Source: Rhodocyclales bacterium
Lineage (GTDB): Bacteria > Pseudomonadota > Gammaproteobacteria > Burkholderiales > Rhodocyclaceae
Direction of reading: 5' to 3'
DNA length: 64,000 nt
NCBI GenBank assembly: GCA_016235765.1
Contig: JACRIZ010000043.1
Span: 43,021-107,020 of the forward strand
Positions 9,131 to 21,652 of the stretch are shown piece by piece (the stretch's first letter is position 1; each line of letters begins with the position of its first letter). The position numbers were made by a program, and so were the translations under genes. The notes under the pieces were generated by a model. That model ran no database searches. It had not been told where the DNA came from and saw only the letters and a list, made by a program, of their open reading frames with translations.

Positions 9131-11959
9131 ATGATGAGACAACAGTTGGCCAATTCCTATTTGTTCGGTGCCAATGCACCGTTCATCGAGGAACTCTACG
9201 AGCGCTATCTGGAAAATCCCGGTGCGGTCGAACCGGCCTGGCGCGACTACTTCGACAAACTGGGCGCATTGCCTGGCGTCAGCCAGTCGACCGCGCCCGA
9301 CGTTCCCCACGCTCCTGTAATCGCGTCCTTCGCCCAGCGCGCCAAGGAGGGCACGCTGCAGGCGCCGGCGCGCGCTTCGACCCAGCACAACGAGAAGCAG
9401 GTCCGCGTGCTGCAGTTGATCAATGCCTACCGTTTCCTCGGCAATCGCTGGGCGCAACTCGATCCGCTCAAGCGCCACGAACGGCCGCAGATCGTCGAGC
9501 TCGATCCGTCCTACTATGGCTTCACCGAGGCCGACCTCGGTCAGCATTTCAACTGCGGTTCCTTCGCCGCCTGTCCAACCGAACCCAACCTGCGCGAGAT
9601 TCTCGAAGCCGTCCGGCAGACTTACTGCGGTTCGGTCGGTTCCGAGTACATGTATCTGTCCGATGTGGGCCAGAAGCGCTGGATCCAGGCCCGTCTGGAG
9701 CCGATCCGCGCCACCCCGGCGTATGCGCCCGACGAAAAGAAGCGTCTGCTGGAGCGGCTGACCGCAGCCGAGACGCTGGAGCGCTACCTGCACACCCGTT
9801 ATGTCGGCCAGAAGCGCTTCTCGCTCGAGGGCGGCGAGTCGCTGATCGTCGCCATGGACCAGTTGATTCGCGGCGGCGGTGCGCTGGGCGTCAAGGAGAT
9901 GGTCATCGGCATGGCCCACCGCGGCCGTCTCAACGTGCTGGTCAATACGCTCGGCAAGCAGCCTGGGATGCTATTCGAGGAGTTCGAGGGCAAAAAGGCC
10001 CAGGACCTGTCGGCCGGCGACGTGAAGTACCACATGGGTTACTCGTCGGACGTTTCGACGCCTGGCGGTGCGATGCACCTGACGCTGGCGTTCAACCCGT
10101 CGCACCTCGAAATCGTCAATCCGGTCGTCTGCGGTTCCGTGTATGCGCGCCAGGTGCGCCGCGGGCCGACCGGCAAGAAGGAAGTCGTGCCGGTGCTGAT
10201 CCACGGCGATGCCGCGGTGGCCGGTCAGGGCGTCAACCAGGAGATGCTCAACTTCTCGCAGACGCGTGGCTACGGTACCGGCGGCACGGTGCACATCGTG
10301 GTCAACAACCAGATCGGCTTCACGACTTCCGACCTGCGCGACTATCGTTCCTCGCTTTACTGCACCGACATCTTCAAGATGGTCGAGGCGCCGATCTTCC
10401 ACGTCAATGGCGACGATCCGGAAGCGGTGGCCTATGTGACGCAACTGGCCATGGAATTCCGCCAGGAATTCGGCAAGGACGTCGTGGTCGACATCGTCTG
10501 CTTCCGCAAGCTCGGCCACAACGAGCAGGACGAGCCGATGGTGACCCAGCCGCTGATGTACAAGAAGGTCAATGCCCATCCGGGCACGCGCAAGCTGTAC
10601 GCCGACAAGCTGGCGGCGCAAGGCGTCATCCCGGCAGATGGTGGCGACAGCATGATCAAGGACTACCGCGCCGCGCTCGACGAGGGACGCCACCTGATCG
10701 ACCCGGTGATCTCCAACTACCAGAGCAACATGGGCATCGACTGGGCGCCCCACGTCAATGTGCCCTATACGGAAAAGTGCGACACCACGGTCTCGAAGAA
10801 GGAATTGCAGCGCCTGGCGCAGCAACTGACCGCGATTCCGCCCAATTTCGTGCTGCATCCGCGTGTGCAGAAGATCATCGACGACCGTCGCCAGATGGGG
10901 GCGGGCAAACTGCCGGTCGACTGGGGCATGGGCGAGAACCTGGCCTACGCGACGTTGCTGGCCGCCGGTTTCAACGTGCGCGTGTCGGGCGAGGACGTCG
11001 GCCGCGGCACCTTCTTCCACCGTCATGCCGCGCTGCACGACCAGCACCGCGAGAAGTGGGACGAGGGCACCTGGTGGCCGCTGCAGCACCTGCAGGAGAA
11101 GCAGGGCTGGTTCCACTGCTTCGACTCGGTGCTCTCGGAGGAGGCCGTGTTGGCCTTCGAGTACGGGTTCGCCACGGCCAGCCCGAACGAGATGGTGATC
11201 TGGGAAGCGCAGTTCGGCGACTTCGCCAATGGCGCCCAGGTGGTGATCGACCAGTTCCTCAGTTCCGGTGAGGCCAAGTGGGGCCGCGGCTGCGGCCTGG
11301 TGCTGCTGCTGCCGCACGGTTACGAGGGCCAGGGCCCGGAGCATTCGTCAGCCCGCCTGGAGCGCTACATGCAGCTCTCCGCCGAGTTCAACTGGGAAGT
11401 CTGCCAGCCATCCAGCGCCGGGCAGATATTCCACTTGCTGCGGCGGCAGATGCTGCGCAAGCAACGCAAACCCCTGATCGTGATGACGCCGAAGTCGCTG
11501 CTGCGGCACAAGGACGCGACGACCACCCTCGAGGACCTGGCCAAGGATACCTTCCACACGGTGATCGGCGAGATCGACGATCACGATCCGAAGAAGATCA
11601 CCCGCATCGTTGCCTGTGCCGGCAAGGTCTACTACGATCTGCTGGCGGCGCGTCGCGAGCGGAAGATCGAAAACGTCGCCCTGCTGCGCATCGAGCAGCT
11701 CTACCCGATGGATGACCAGCGCCTGGCGGTGGAACTGGGCAAGTACCCTAACGCCAGGCAAATCGTCTGGTGCCAGGAAGAGCCGCTCAACCAGGGCGCG
11801 TGGTACGCCAAGGCGCATACCCTCGACAAGGCACTGCGCAAAGGCCAGACGCTCGACGTGGTGGCGCGCCCGGCGTCGTCTTCGCCGGCCGTCGGCTACG
11901 CCGCCAAGCATGCCATCCAACAGAAAGAAATCGTCGACGCAGCGCTCGGCGACAAATAA
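9131..11959 (+). CDS. sucA: 2-oxoglutarate dehydrogenase E1 component
   Basis: QQLANSYLFGANAPFIEELYERYLENPGAVEPAWRDYFDKL; GMAHRGRLNVLVN; LPHGYEGQGPEHSSARLERYMQL. Confidence 0.97.
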   Translation: MMRQQLANSYLFGANAPFIEELYERYLENPGAVEPAWRDYFDKLGALPGVSQSTAPDVPHAPVIASFAQRAKEGTLQAPARASTQHNEKQVRVLQLINAYRFLGNRWAQLDPLKRHERPQIVELDPSYYGFTEADLGQHFNCGSFAACPTEPNLREILEAVRQTYCGSVGSEYMYLSDVGQKRWIQARLEPIRATPAYAPDEKKRLLERLTAAETLERYLHTRYVGQKRFSLEGGESLIVAMDQLIRGGGALGVKEMVIGMAHRGRLNVLVNTLGKQPGMLFEEFEGKKAQDLSAGDVKYHMGYSSDVSTPGGAMHLTLAFNPSHLEIVNPVVCGSVYARQVRRGPTGKKEVVPVLIHGDAAVAGQGVNQEMLNFSQTRGYGTGGTVHIVVNNQIGFTTSDLRDYRSSLYCTDIFKMVEAPIFHVNGDDPEAVAYVTQLAMEFRQEFGKDVVVDIVCFRKLGHNEQDEPMVTQPLMYKKVNAHPGTRKLYADKLAAQGVIPADGGDSMIKDYRAALDEGRHLIDPVISNYQSNMGIDWAPHVNVPYTEKCDTTVSKKELQRLAQQLTAIPPNFVLHPRVQKIIDDRRQMGAGKLPVDWGMGENLAYATLLAAGFNVRVSGEDVGRGTFFHRHAALHDQHREKWDEGTWWPLQHLQEKQGWFHCFDSVLSEEAVLAFEYGFATASPNEMVIWEAQFGDFANGAQVVIDQFLSSGEAKWGRGCGLVLLLPHGYEGQGPEHSSARLERYMQLSAEFNWEVCQPSSAGQIFHLLRRQMLRKQRKPLIVMTPKSLLRHKDATTTLEDLAKDTFHTVIGEIDDHDPKKITRIVACAGKVYYDLLAARRERKIENVALLRIEQLYPMDDQRLAVELGKYPNARQIVWCQEEPLNQGAWYAKAHTLDKALRKGQTLDVVARPASSSPAVGYAAKHAIQQKEIVDAALGDK

Positions 11960-11974
11960 GAGGAAAGAGAGACC

Positions 11975-14669
<2,695 letters not shown>

Positions 14670-14709
14670 TCCCTTGCCGCATCGGGTTCTCAAGGTCCCG
14701 AAGGACGGG

Positions 14710-15807
14710 ATGATCGAAGGCTTCAATGCCGCGCTAGCCGAGCGCGGCATTGTCGCCGACCCCGCGCAATTGATGGCCGCGATGCGGCTGCAGCAGTTCT
14801 ACGACGAATTGCTCGCCTTCAAGGCAGCGCGGCGGACGAAGTTGCGCAAGCTGCTGGTGCGGCCTGGATTGCCGCGCGGCGTCTGGTTCTGGGGTGGCGT
14901 CGGGCGCGGCAAGAGCCTCCTGATGGACTGTTTTTTTGCCGCGGTGCCGTACCAGCGCAAGCGGCGCGTCCATTTCCATGCCTTCATGCGCGAGATCCAT
15001 GAGCGCCTGCAGGCGTTGAAGCACGAAGCCGATCCGCTCGCCAAGGTCGCGGCGCAGGTGGCCAAGGAAACGCGCCTGATGTGCTTCGACGAATTCCATG
15101 TCTCGGACATCGCCGACGCCATGATCCTCAGCCGGCTCATGGAAGTGTTGTTCGAGGCTGGCGTACTTTTCTGCGTCACCTCCAACTATCCGCCAGACGG
15201 CCTCTATCCGCATGGCCTGCAGCGGGACCGCCTGCTGCCGACCATCGAGCTGCTCAACGACAGGCTCGATGTGATCAAGATCGATGCCGGCATCGACTAT
15301 CGGCTGCGTGCGTTGCAGCAAGCCGACATTTATCACTGCCCCGCCGACCCGCTGGCCGAGCAGGCGATGATGGCCACCTTCGGGCGCATCGCCGGCGGCG
15401 GCGGCCATGACCGACCGCTCGAGATCATGGGCCGCAAGCTGGCCGTGGTACACCGCGCGCCCGGCATCGCCTGGTTAGAGTTCGCGACGCTATGTGGTGG
15501 CCCGCGTTCGCAGAACGACTACCTCGATCTCGCGCATCGCTTCCACACTCTGTTCTTGTCGGGAGTACCGCGCATGGGGCCGGACCAGGCGTCGGAGGCG
15601 CGCCGTTTCACCTGGCTGGTCGACGTGCTCTACGACCATCGCGTCAAGCTGGTGATCACCGCCGCGTGCCCGGTCGACGAGCTCTACCTGAAGGGTCCGC
15701 AGGCCGGCGAATTCCAGCGCACGATTTCGCGCTTGGTCGAGATGCGCTCCCATGAGTATCTGGCGACCGGTCATCGCCGTTTCGAGACCCACGCTCAGGC
15801 CGCCTGA
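14710..15807 (+). CDS. zapE: Cell division protein ZapE / AFG1-like ATPase
   Basis: GVWFWGGVGRGKSLLMDCFF Walker A; LMCFDEFHVSDIADAMIL; CVTSNYPPDGLYPHGLQRDRLLPTI. The start inside the longer ORF was chosen as MIEGFNAALAERG. Confidence 0.93.
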   Translation: MIEGFNAALAERGIVADPAQLMAAMRLQQFYDELLAFKAARRTKLRKLLVRPGLPRGVWFWGGVGRGKSLLMDCFFAAVPYQRKRRVHFHAFMREIHERLQALKHEADPLAKVAAQVAKETRLMCFDEFHVSDIADAMILSRLMEVLFEAGVLFCVTSNYPPDGLYPHGLQRDRLLPTIELLNDRLDVIKIDAGIDYRLRALQQADIYHCPADPLAEQAMMATFGRIAGGGGHDRPLEIMGRKLAVVHRAPGIAWLEFATLCGGPRSQNDYLDLAHRFHTLFLSGVPRMGPDQASEARRFTWLVDVLYDHRVKLVITAACPVDELYLKGPQAGEFQRTISRLVEMRSHEYLATGHRRFETHAQAA

Positions 15808-15835
15808 GCGATCGGCGCGGCGCAACATTTCGCGC

Positions 15836-15866
15836 TTGCAAGAGGGTACAAGGACTCGGTTAGAAT
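15836..15866 (+). promoter_or_regulatory. Possible sigma70-type promoter upstream of the peroxiredoxin gene
   Basis: TTGCAA at 15836-15841 and TAGAAT at 15861-15866, with a long 19-nt spacer; about 30 bp upstream of the CDS. Confidence 0.35.
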
Positions 15867-15896
15867 CGAGACGTCACCCGACTGAGGAGTTCGTCC

Positions 15897-16400
15897 ATGT
15901 TGCAGCCCGGCCAGCAGGCACCGATGTTCTCATTGCCCGATGCCGACATGGAAGACTTCGACCTGGCTTCGCTGCGCGGCAAGCAGCATGCAGTGGTCTT
16001 CTTCTATCCGAAGGACGGCACGCCCTATTGCACGCGCGAGGCCATCGAATTTTCCGACCATGAGGCGGAATTCAATCGCCACAGTTGCGTCATCCTCGGC
16101 ATCTCGCGCGACGACTGCCTGGCACATGCGGAATTCCGCGACAAGAACGGCCTTTCGGTACGACTGCTGTCCGATGTCGACGGTACGGTCGGGCACAAAT
16201 ACGGCGTCTATCACTACCGGGAGCAGGATGGCCACAAGAAGCTGGTGGTCTCGCGCTCGACCTTCATCATCGACAAGCAGGGTATCATCCGCCATGCCTT
16301 CTATGAAGTGCCTACCAAGGGGCACGCTGCGGAGGTGTTCCAACTGGTCAAACAACTCAACGGAAGCCGTCAGCCATGCAAGTCGCAAAAAACACCGTAG
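15897..16400 (+). CDS. bcp: Peroxiredoxin (Bcp/PrxQ-like)
   Basis: LQPGQQAPMFSLPDADMEDFDLASLRGKQHAVVFFYPKDGTPYCTREAIEFSD. Confidence 0.88.
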   Translation: MLQPGQQAPMFSLPDADMEDFDLASLRGKQHAVVFFYPKDGTPYCTREAIEFSDHEAEFNRHSCVILGISRDDCLAHAEFRDKNGLSVRLLSDVDGTVGHKYGVYHYREQDGHKKLVVSRSTFIIDKQGIIRHAFYEVPTKGHAAEVFQLVKQLNGSRQPCKSQKTP

Positions 16401-16858
16401 TCACTTTGAGCTATCAGGTCGCCGATAGCGACGGCAACGTGGTCGATGGCGGCGAACAGCCGATCGTCTACCTGCATGGCGGCTACGACGGGATCTTTCC
16501 GGTCATCGAAGAGGCGCTGCAGGGCAAGGCCGTTGGCGACAAGCTGGAAGTCAAGTTGCAGCCGGATGAGGCCTTTGGCGACTACGACGCCGAACTGGTG
16601 ATGATCGAGGCGCGTTCGCTGTTTCCGGACAACATCGAGGTCGGCATGCAGTTCGAGCGCGCCACCGAGGAAGGCGACGACGGCGAGCTCTACACCATCA
16701 CCGACATTGCCGACGACAAGGTCGTCGTCGACGGCAATCATCCGCTGGCCGGCATGGCCCTGGTGTTTTCCTGCACCGTCGCCGAAGTGCGGGCGGCGAC
16801 GGCCGACGAGATCGACCATGGCCATATTCATGGCCCGGCAGGACACCACCACCACTGA
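16376..16858 (+). CDS. slyD: FKBP-type peptidyl-prolyl cis-trans isomerase, SlyD-like
   Basis: MQVAKNTVVTLSYQVADSDGNVVDGGEQPIVYLHGGYDGIFPVIEEALQGKAVGD; His-rich C-terminus HGHIHGPAGHHHH; overlaps the upstream gene by 25 bp. Confidence 0.93.
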   Translation: MQVAKNTVVTLSYQVADSDGNVVDGGEQPIVYLHGGYDGIFPVIEEALQGKAVGDKLEVKLQPDEAFGDYDAELVMIEARSLFPDNIEVGMQFERATEEGDDGELYTITDIADDKVVVDGNHPLAGMALVFSCTVAEVRAATADEIDHGHIHGPAGHHHH

Positions 16859-16864
16859 GCGCGC

Positions 16865-19447
16865 CTAGCGCTTTTCCAGCAGCCGCTTGAGTTCGTAGAG
16901 CTTTTCCAGCGCCTCGCGCGGTGAGAGCGCGTCTGGGTCGAGCGCGGCCAGCGATTCCACCGCCGGATGCGGTTCCGGCTCGGGGGCCGCTTCCGGCAGC
17001 CGCGCGAACAGGTCCGGCTGCGGGCCTGTGACGGCCTCGCGGTTCTCCAGTTGCACCAGGCGCCGCCTGGCGTCGCGCACGACGCTGCCGGGTATGCCGG
17101 CCAGCGCCGCCACCTGGATGCCGTAGCTCTGCGAAGCCGGCCCCTCTTCCACCGCGTGCAGGAAGACGATCCTGTGCGCATGCTCCACGGCGTCGAGGTG
17201 GATGTTGGCGCATTCGGGATAGTCCTGCGCCAATCGGGTCAATTCGAAGTAATGGGTCGAGAACAGCGTCCAGGCGCGGTTCTTTTCGATCAGGTGGCGG
17301 GCGATGGCGAAGGCCAGCGCCAGGCCGTCGAAGGTCGAGGTGCCGCGGCCGATCTCGTCCATCAGTACCAGCGACTTCTCGGTGGCGCCGTGCAGGATGG
17401 CGGCAGCTTCGGTCATTTCGACCATGAAGGTCGAGCGGCCGGAGGCGAGGTCGTCGGCGGCGCCGATCCGGGTGAAGATCGCGTCTACCGCGCCGAGCCG
17501 GCAGGCGCGGGCGGGTACGTAAGCGCCGCAATGGGCGAGCAGCACGATCAGCGCTACCTGGCGCATGTAGGTCGATTTGCCGCCCATGTTGGGGCCGGTG
17601 ACCAGCAGCAGCTTGCGTGTTGCCGACAGCCGGGCGTCGTTGGCGATAAAGGCGTCGATCTGGCCTTCGACGACCGGGTGGCGGCCGGCTTCGATGTCGA
17701 TCGTCGGTTCGACGACGAACTGCGGACGCGTCCAATCCAGGCGCACGGCGGCATCGGCGAACGCGCACAGGCCGTCGAGGAGTGCCAGGGCGCGGGCGAT
17801 ACGCTGGAGTTGTGGAATATATGGCGCCAGTTGATCGAGCAGCTCCTCGTAGAGTCGCTTCTCCAGCGCCAGGGCGCGGTCGTTGGCCGATAGCGCCTTG
17901 TCCTCGAAGGCCTTCAGTTCCGGTGTGATGTAACGCTCGGCGTTCTTCAGTGTCTGCCGACGGCGATAGTCCTCCGGTATGCGCTCGACATTGGCATGCG
18001 TGACTTCGATATAGAAGCCATGCACCTTGTTGAATTCGACCTTCAGGCTGGCGATGCCGGAGCGCTCCCGCTCCCGGCGTTCCAGGTCGAGCAGGAACTC
18101 GCCGCAGTTGGCCTGCAGGGCGCGCAGTTCGTCGAGTTCCGCCGAGTAGCCAGGCGCGATCACGCCGCCGTCACGGACCTGCAATGCCGGCTCCGCGGCA
18201 ATGGCCTGGGTGAGGAGGGCAAGGCAGTCGGCTGGCATTTCAAGCTCGGCGGCGAGAAAAGTCAGCCGTGGTGACGCGCCTCCGGAGAGCAGGCTGGCCA
18301 GTACCGGCAATTGCATCAGGGTTTCGCGCAGTACCGAGAGGTCGCGCGGGCGCGCGTTGCGGAGCGCGATGCGGGCGGTGATGCGCTCGACGTCGCCCAC
18401 CGCGCGCAATTCGCGGCGCAGATGTACGTGCAGGCCGTCGCCGGACTCGCCGATCAGGTCGGCGACGCCGTCGTGCCGCTGGATGGCTTCGTTGCGGTCG
18501 GCCAGCGGATGATGCAGGCAATGGCGCAACCAGCGCGAGCCCATGCTGGTCGAGCAGGTGTCGAGCAGCGACAGCAGCGTTGGTTCGGACTGGCCGCGCA
18601 GGGTCTCGGTGATTTCCAGGTTGCGTCGCGTCGCTGCATCCAGCCGCAGATAGGCGCCCTCGTGTTCGACCACCAGGCCGGTGATATGCGCCAGGGACTG
18701 CATCTGGGTGGCGCGGGCGTACTGGTAGAGCGCGCCGGCCGCGGCTACGGCCAAGGGCGAAGCGTCGGCGCCGAAGCCTGCCAGATCGCGGGTGCCGAAG
18801 TGCGCAGCCAGTTGCTTCCCGCCGGCCTCGCCGTCGAAATGCCAGTCGGGCAGGCGCTTGACGCTGCTTTCGCTGCCATCGCCAGGCAGCGGTGCGGAGC
18901 TGTCCGCTACCAGCAGTTCGGCCGGCCGCAGGCGTTCGAGGTGGGTCGGCAGCATGGCGAGCGGCGTTTCGAGCAGCCGGAAGTCGCCGCTGGCGAGATT
19001 GAGCCAGGCCAGTCCGGCACGCTGGCGCTCGACGGCGACGGCCAGCAGCAGGCTGTCGCGACGGTCGTCGAGGAGGTTGGCGTCGGTGAGCGTGCCGGGC
19101 GTGACGATGCGCGTCACGGCGCGCTCGACAGGGCCCTTCGACGTGGCCGGATCGCCGATCTGTTCGCAGATAGCCACCGATTCGCCGAGTTTGACCAGTT
19201 TGGCGAGGTATTGCTCGACGGCGTGGAAGGGCACGCCGGCCATCGGTATCGGCTTGCCGGCAGACTGGCCGCGCTTGGTCAGGGTGATGTCGAGCAGGCG
19301 GGCGGCCTTTTCGGCATCTTCGAAGAACAGTTCATAGAAATCACCCATCCGATAGAAGAGCAGCAGATCCGCATGCTGGCGCTTGAGCGCCAGATACTGC
19401 TGCATGACCGGAGTGTGCCTGGGTGTGGTTTCCCGTTCTTCTGCCAT
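16865..19447 (-). CDS. mutS: DNA mismatch repair protein MutS
   Basis: [91 protein letters not shown]. Start placed at [15 protein letters not shown]. Confidence 0.97.
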   Translation of the reverse strand: MAEERETTPRHTPVMQQYLALKRQHADLLLFYRMGDFYELFFEDAEKAARLLDITLTKRGQSAGKPIPMAGVPFHAVEQYLAKLVKLGESVAICEQIGDPATSKGPVERAVTRIVTPGTLTDANLLDDRRDSLLLAVAVERQRAGLAWLNLASGDFRLLETPLAMLPTHLERLRPAELLVADSSAPLPGDGSESSVKRLPDWHFDGEAGGKQLAAHFGTRDLAGFGADASPLAVAAAGALYQYARATQMQSLAHITGLVVEHEGAYLRLDAATRRNLEITETLRGQSEPTLLSLLDTCSTSMGSRWLRHCLHHPLADRNEAIQRHDGVADLIGESGDGLHVHLRRELRAVGDVERITARIALRNARPRDLSVLRETLMQLPVLASLLSGGASPRLTFLAAELEMPADCLALLTQAIAAEPALQVRDGGVIAPGYSAELDELRALQANCGEFLLDLERRERERSGIASLKVEFNKVHGFYIEVTHANVERIPEDYRRRQTLKNAERYITPELKAFEDKALSANDRALALEKRLYEELLDQLAPYIPQLQRIARALALLDGLCAFADAAVRLDWTRPQFVVEPTIDIEAGRHPVVEGQIDAFIANDARLSATRKLLLVTGPNMGGKSTYMRQVALIVLLAHCGAYVPARACRLGAVDAIFTRIGAADDLASGRSTFMVEMTEAAAILHGATEKSLVLMDEIGRGTSTFDGLALAFAIARHLIEKNRAWTLFSTHYFELTRLAQDYPECANIHLDAVEHAHRIVFLHAVEEGPASQSYGIQVAALAGIPGSVVRDARRRLVQLENREAVTGPQPDLFARLPEAAPEPEPHPAVESLAALDPDALSPREALEKLYELKRLLEKR

Positions 19448-19461
19448 GTGCGGGAAAGCGC

Positions 19462-20844
19462 CTACTGCGCGCCTTTGCCGCTCAGGACGACGCCGACGGT
19501 CTCGAACAGGATCACCATGTCGAGAAACAGCGTGTGGTTCTTGACGTAGTAGAGGTCGTACTGGAGCTTCTGCGCGGAATCGTCGATGGACGCGCCGTAA
19601 GGGTAGCGAACCTGCGCCCAGCCGGTCACACCGGGCTTGACGCTGTGCCGGACGGCGTAGAAGGGAATCACCGGCGTCAGCTTGTCGATGAAGTGCTGCC
19701 GTTCCGGACGGGGACCGACCAGGCTCATGTCGCCCTTCAGCACGCTGATCAGTTGCGGCAGTTCGTCGACGCGGATCTTGCGGATGATGCGGCCGACCCG
19801 CGTCACGCGGTTGTCGCCGGAGGTCGCCCACTTGGGGCCATCCTTTTCGGCATCGGTGCGCATGCTGCGGAACTTGATGACACTGAACGGCTTGCCGTCC
19901 AGGCCGACGCGCTCCTGGAGATAGAAGATCGGGAAGCCGTTCTCCAGGACGATGGCAATGGCGGCCACGATCATCATCGGCGCCGCCAGGATCAGCAAGA
20001 TCAGCGAACAGACGATATCGAATACGCGCTTCACGGCATTGCGCAGGAAGGTCTGGCGGAATCCGGTGCCAAAGATCAAGTAGCTCGCCTTCAGCGAGTC
20101 GAGGCGGATCTGGCCGAGGAACTGCTCGAAGTGGGTGGCCAGGTCGAGTACGCGAACGCCGTAGAGCTTGCAGTCCAGCAATTCGCGCAGCGGCATGGCG
20201 CCGCCGCGCCGCTCGGTGATGGCGAGGATGATTTCGTCGACGTCGTGCTTGCGTGCCGTCATCGCCAGCGAACCGTCGGAAGCAATGATCTGCTCGGGCG
20301 GTACGGCCGTCTTCTCGCCCGTCGGCGCCGGCACGTAGCCGACGATTTCGACGTAGCGGTCCGACTTGGCAATGATCTTGGCGACCTCCAGGGCCTTGTC
20401 GCCGCAGCCGAAGATGAGTACCCGGCTCATCATGACCTGCGGTGGCGGCATGTGGTAGGCGCGCAGGCGGTTGACCAGCATGCCGAACACCGCGCCCATC
20501 ACGGCCAACTGCAAGAACTGTTTGTTGACCGTTGTGTCTGGCAACAGCAGGAGGTAGAGGCCGTAGGCAATCGGTATGGACAGGTGCAGGGTCAGGATCG
20601 CGCGCGCGCGCGTTTGCATGAAAGTATGAGTCTGCACCCGGTGGTAGAAGCCGAGCGACGCGTTCAGCATCAGCATCGTCAGGGCCAGTACCACCGAGTA
20701 GAGCGCCACGACGTCGAGTTCCACCGGCAGGCCATGGCCGACCCAGGCAAAGGCGATGCCGATGCCGAGCAGGATGAAGGCAAAATCGGAGACCACGCCG
20801 ATGATGGTCGCGGGCTGAACCCAGTGGCTGAATACCCTGATCAC
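19462..20844 (-). CDS. Exopolysaccharide biosynthesis polyprenyl glycosylphosphotransferase (WcaJ/EpsB-like)
   Basis: 460 aa; N-terminal TM segments, then [31 protein letters not shown]...[81 protein letters not shown]. Confidence 0.95.
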   Translation of the reverse strand: MIRVFSHWVQPATIIGVVSDFAFILLGIGIAFAWVGHGLPVELDVVALYSVVLALTMLMLNASLGFYHRVQTHTFMQTRARAILTLHLSIPIAYGLYLLLLPDTTVNKQFLQLAVMGAVFGMLVNRLRAYHMPPPQVMMSRVLIFGCGDKALEVAKIIAKSDRYVEIVGYVPAPTGEKTAVPPEQIIASDGSLAMTARKHDVDEIILAITERRGGAMPLRELLDCKLYGVRVLDLATHFEQFLGQIRLDSLKASYLIFGTGFRQTFLRNAVKRVFDIVCSLILLILAAPMMIVAAIAIVLENGFPIFYLQERVGLDGKPFSVIKFRSMRTDAEKDGPKWATSGDNRVTRVGRIIRKIRVDELPQLISVLKGDMSLVGPRPERQHFIDKLTPVIPFYAVRHSVKPGVTGWAQVRYPYGASIDDSAQKLQYDLYYVKNHTLFLDMVILFETVGVVLSGKGAQ

Positions 20845-20962
20845 ATCGGCTCCCTGACGCGCTCGAACGAAATTGTCATTATTTGGCTAGGTACCTGCGT
20901 TGGCGGGCTATTTTGCCACAGCGGGCCATGCTCTCGGGCCGATGGAAGTCAAATTCGCTCGC

Positions 20963-20994
20963 AATTGCCATTAAAATGGAATCTGATGGCAATT
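20963..20994. repeat. Inverted repeat AATTGCCAT-N14-ATGGCAATT in the divergent intergenic region upstream of gspC
   Basis: 9-bp perfect arms (20963-20971 and 20986-20994) with nested CCATTAAAATGG. Confidence 0.6.
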
Positions 20995-21046
20995 TCCCCG
21001 ACTGCTTTCGTCTAGGGCTCGCGCAGAGGTCGATACACTCGCCAAG

Positions 21047-21652
21047 ATGCTGGCAATTTCCAAATTTCTTTCTGGGAGCGTTGCCGCGGTGCAAGGGCGC
21101 TGGGCGCAATCGCCGGTGCTGATTCGCGCCGGTGCGTGGTCCCTCGCCGCATTGATCGTCGGTTGGGTCGTTGCGACCTGGTTCTGGCAGATTGCCGCGC
21201 CGGACACGGCGCCGCGGATCGAGGCGGCGCCGCTGCTGGATCACCAGGCGGCGGCGAAGGCAGTGGCCTCACGGCACCTGTTCGGGGTCGCGTCGTCGGC
21301 CGGAGACGAACAGGGTGGCGCGCGCGCTGGGATAAACTTGCGCTTGCTTGGCGCGATGACGGCAAGTCCGGAAGCTGCGGGGTTTGCCATCCTCGCCGAG
21401 GATGGCAAACCGTCCATCGCTGCCGTCGAAGGCGAAACCTTCATGCCGGGAGCGACTTTGCTGGAAGTGCTGCCCGGGCAGGTGCGCGTGAAAATCGGAG
21501 AGCAGGTTGAAACCATCGAAATGACGAAATCAGCAAATTCAGCCCAAACGGCGCCTGGGGAGCCGGGGGTAGTCGTGCAAGCCGGCCCGTCCGCGCGCGG
21601 CGCGGCGGTTCGATCAGCTTCCCGTCCCCGGCCGGACGGTGTCCGCCCATGA
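21047..21652 (+). CDS. gspC: Type II secretion system protein C
   Basis: N-terminal TM segment LIVGWVVATWFWQIAAP, then HLFGVASS...GINLRLLGAMTASPEAAGFAILAEDGKPSIAAVEGETF; first gene of the gsp operon. Confidence 0.88.
   Translation: MLAISKFLSGSVAAVQGRWAQSPVLIRAGAWSLAALIVGWVVATWFWQIAAPDTAPRIEAAPLLDHQAAAKAVASRHLFGVASSAGDEQGGARAGINLRLLGAMTASPEAAGFAILAEDGKPSIAAVEGETFMPGATLLEVLPGQVRVKIGEQVETIEMTKSANSAQTAPGEPGVVVQAGPSARGAAVRSASRPRPDGVRP

Noticed and set aside
19423-21015. 530-aa plus-strand ORF opposite the glycosylphosphotransferase
   Set aside because: Antisense shadow; the minus-strand protein has clear family motifs.
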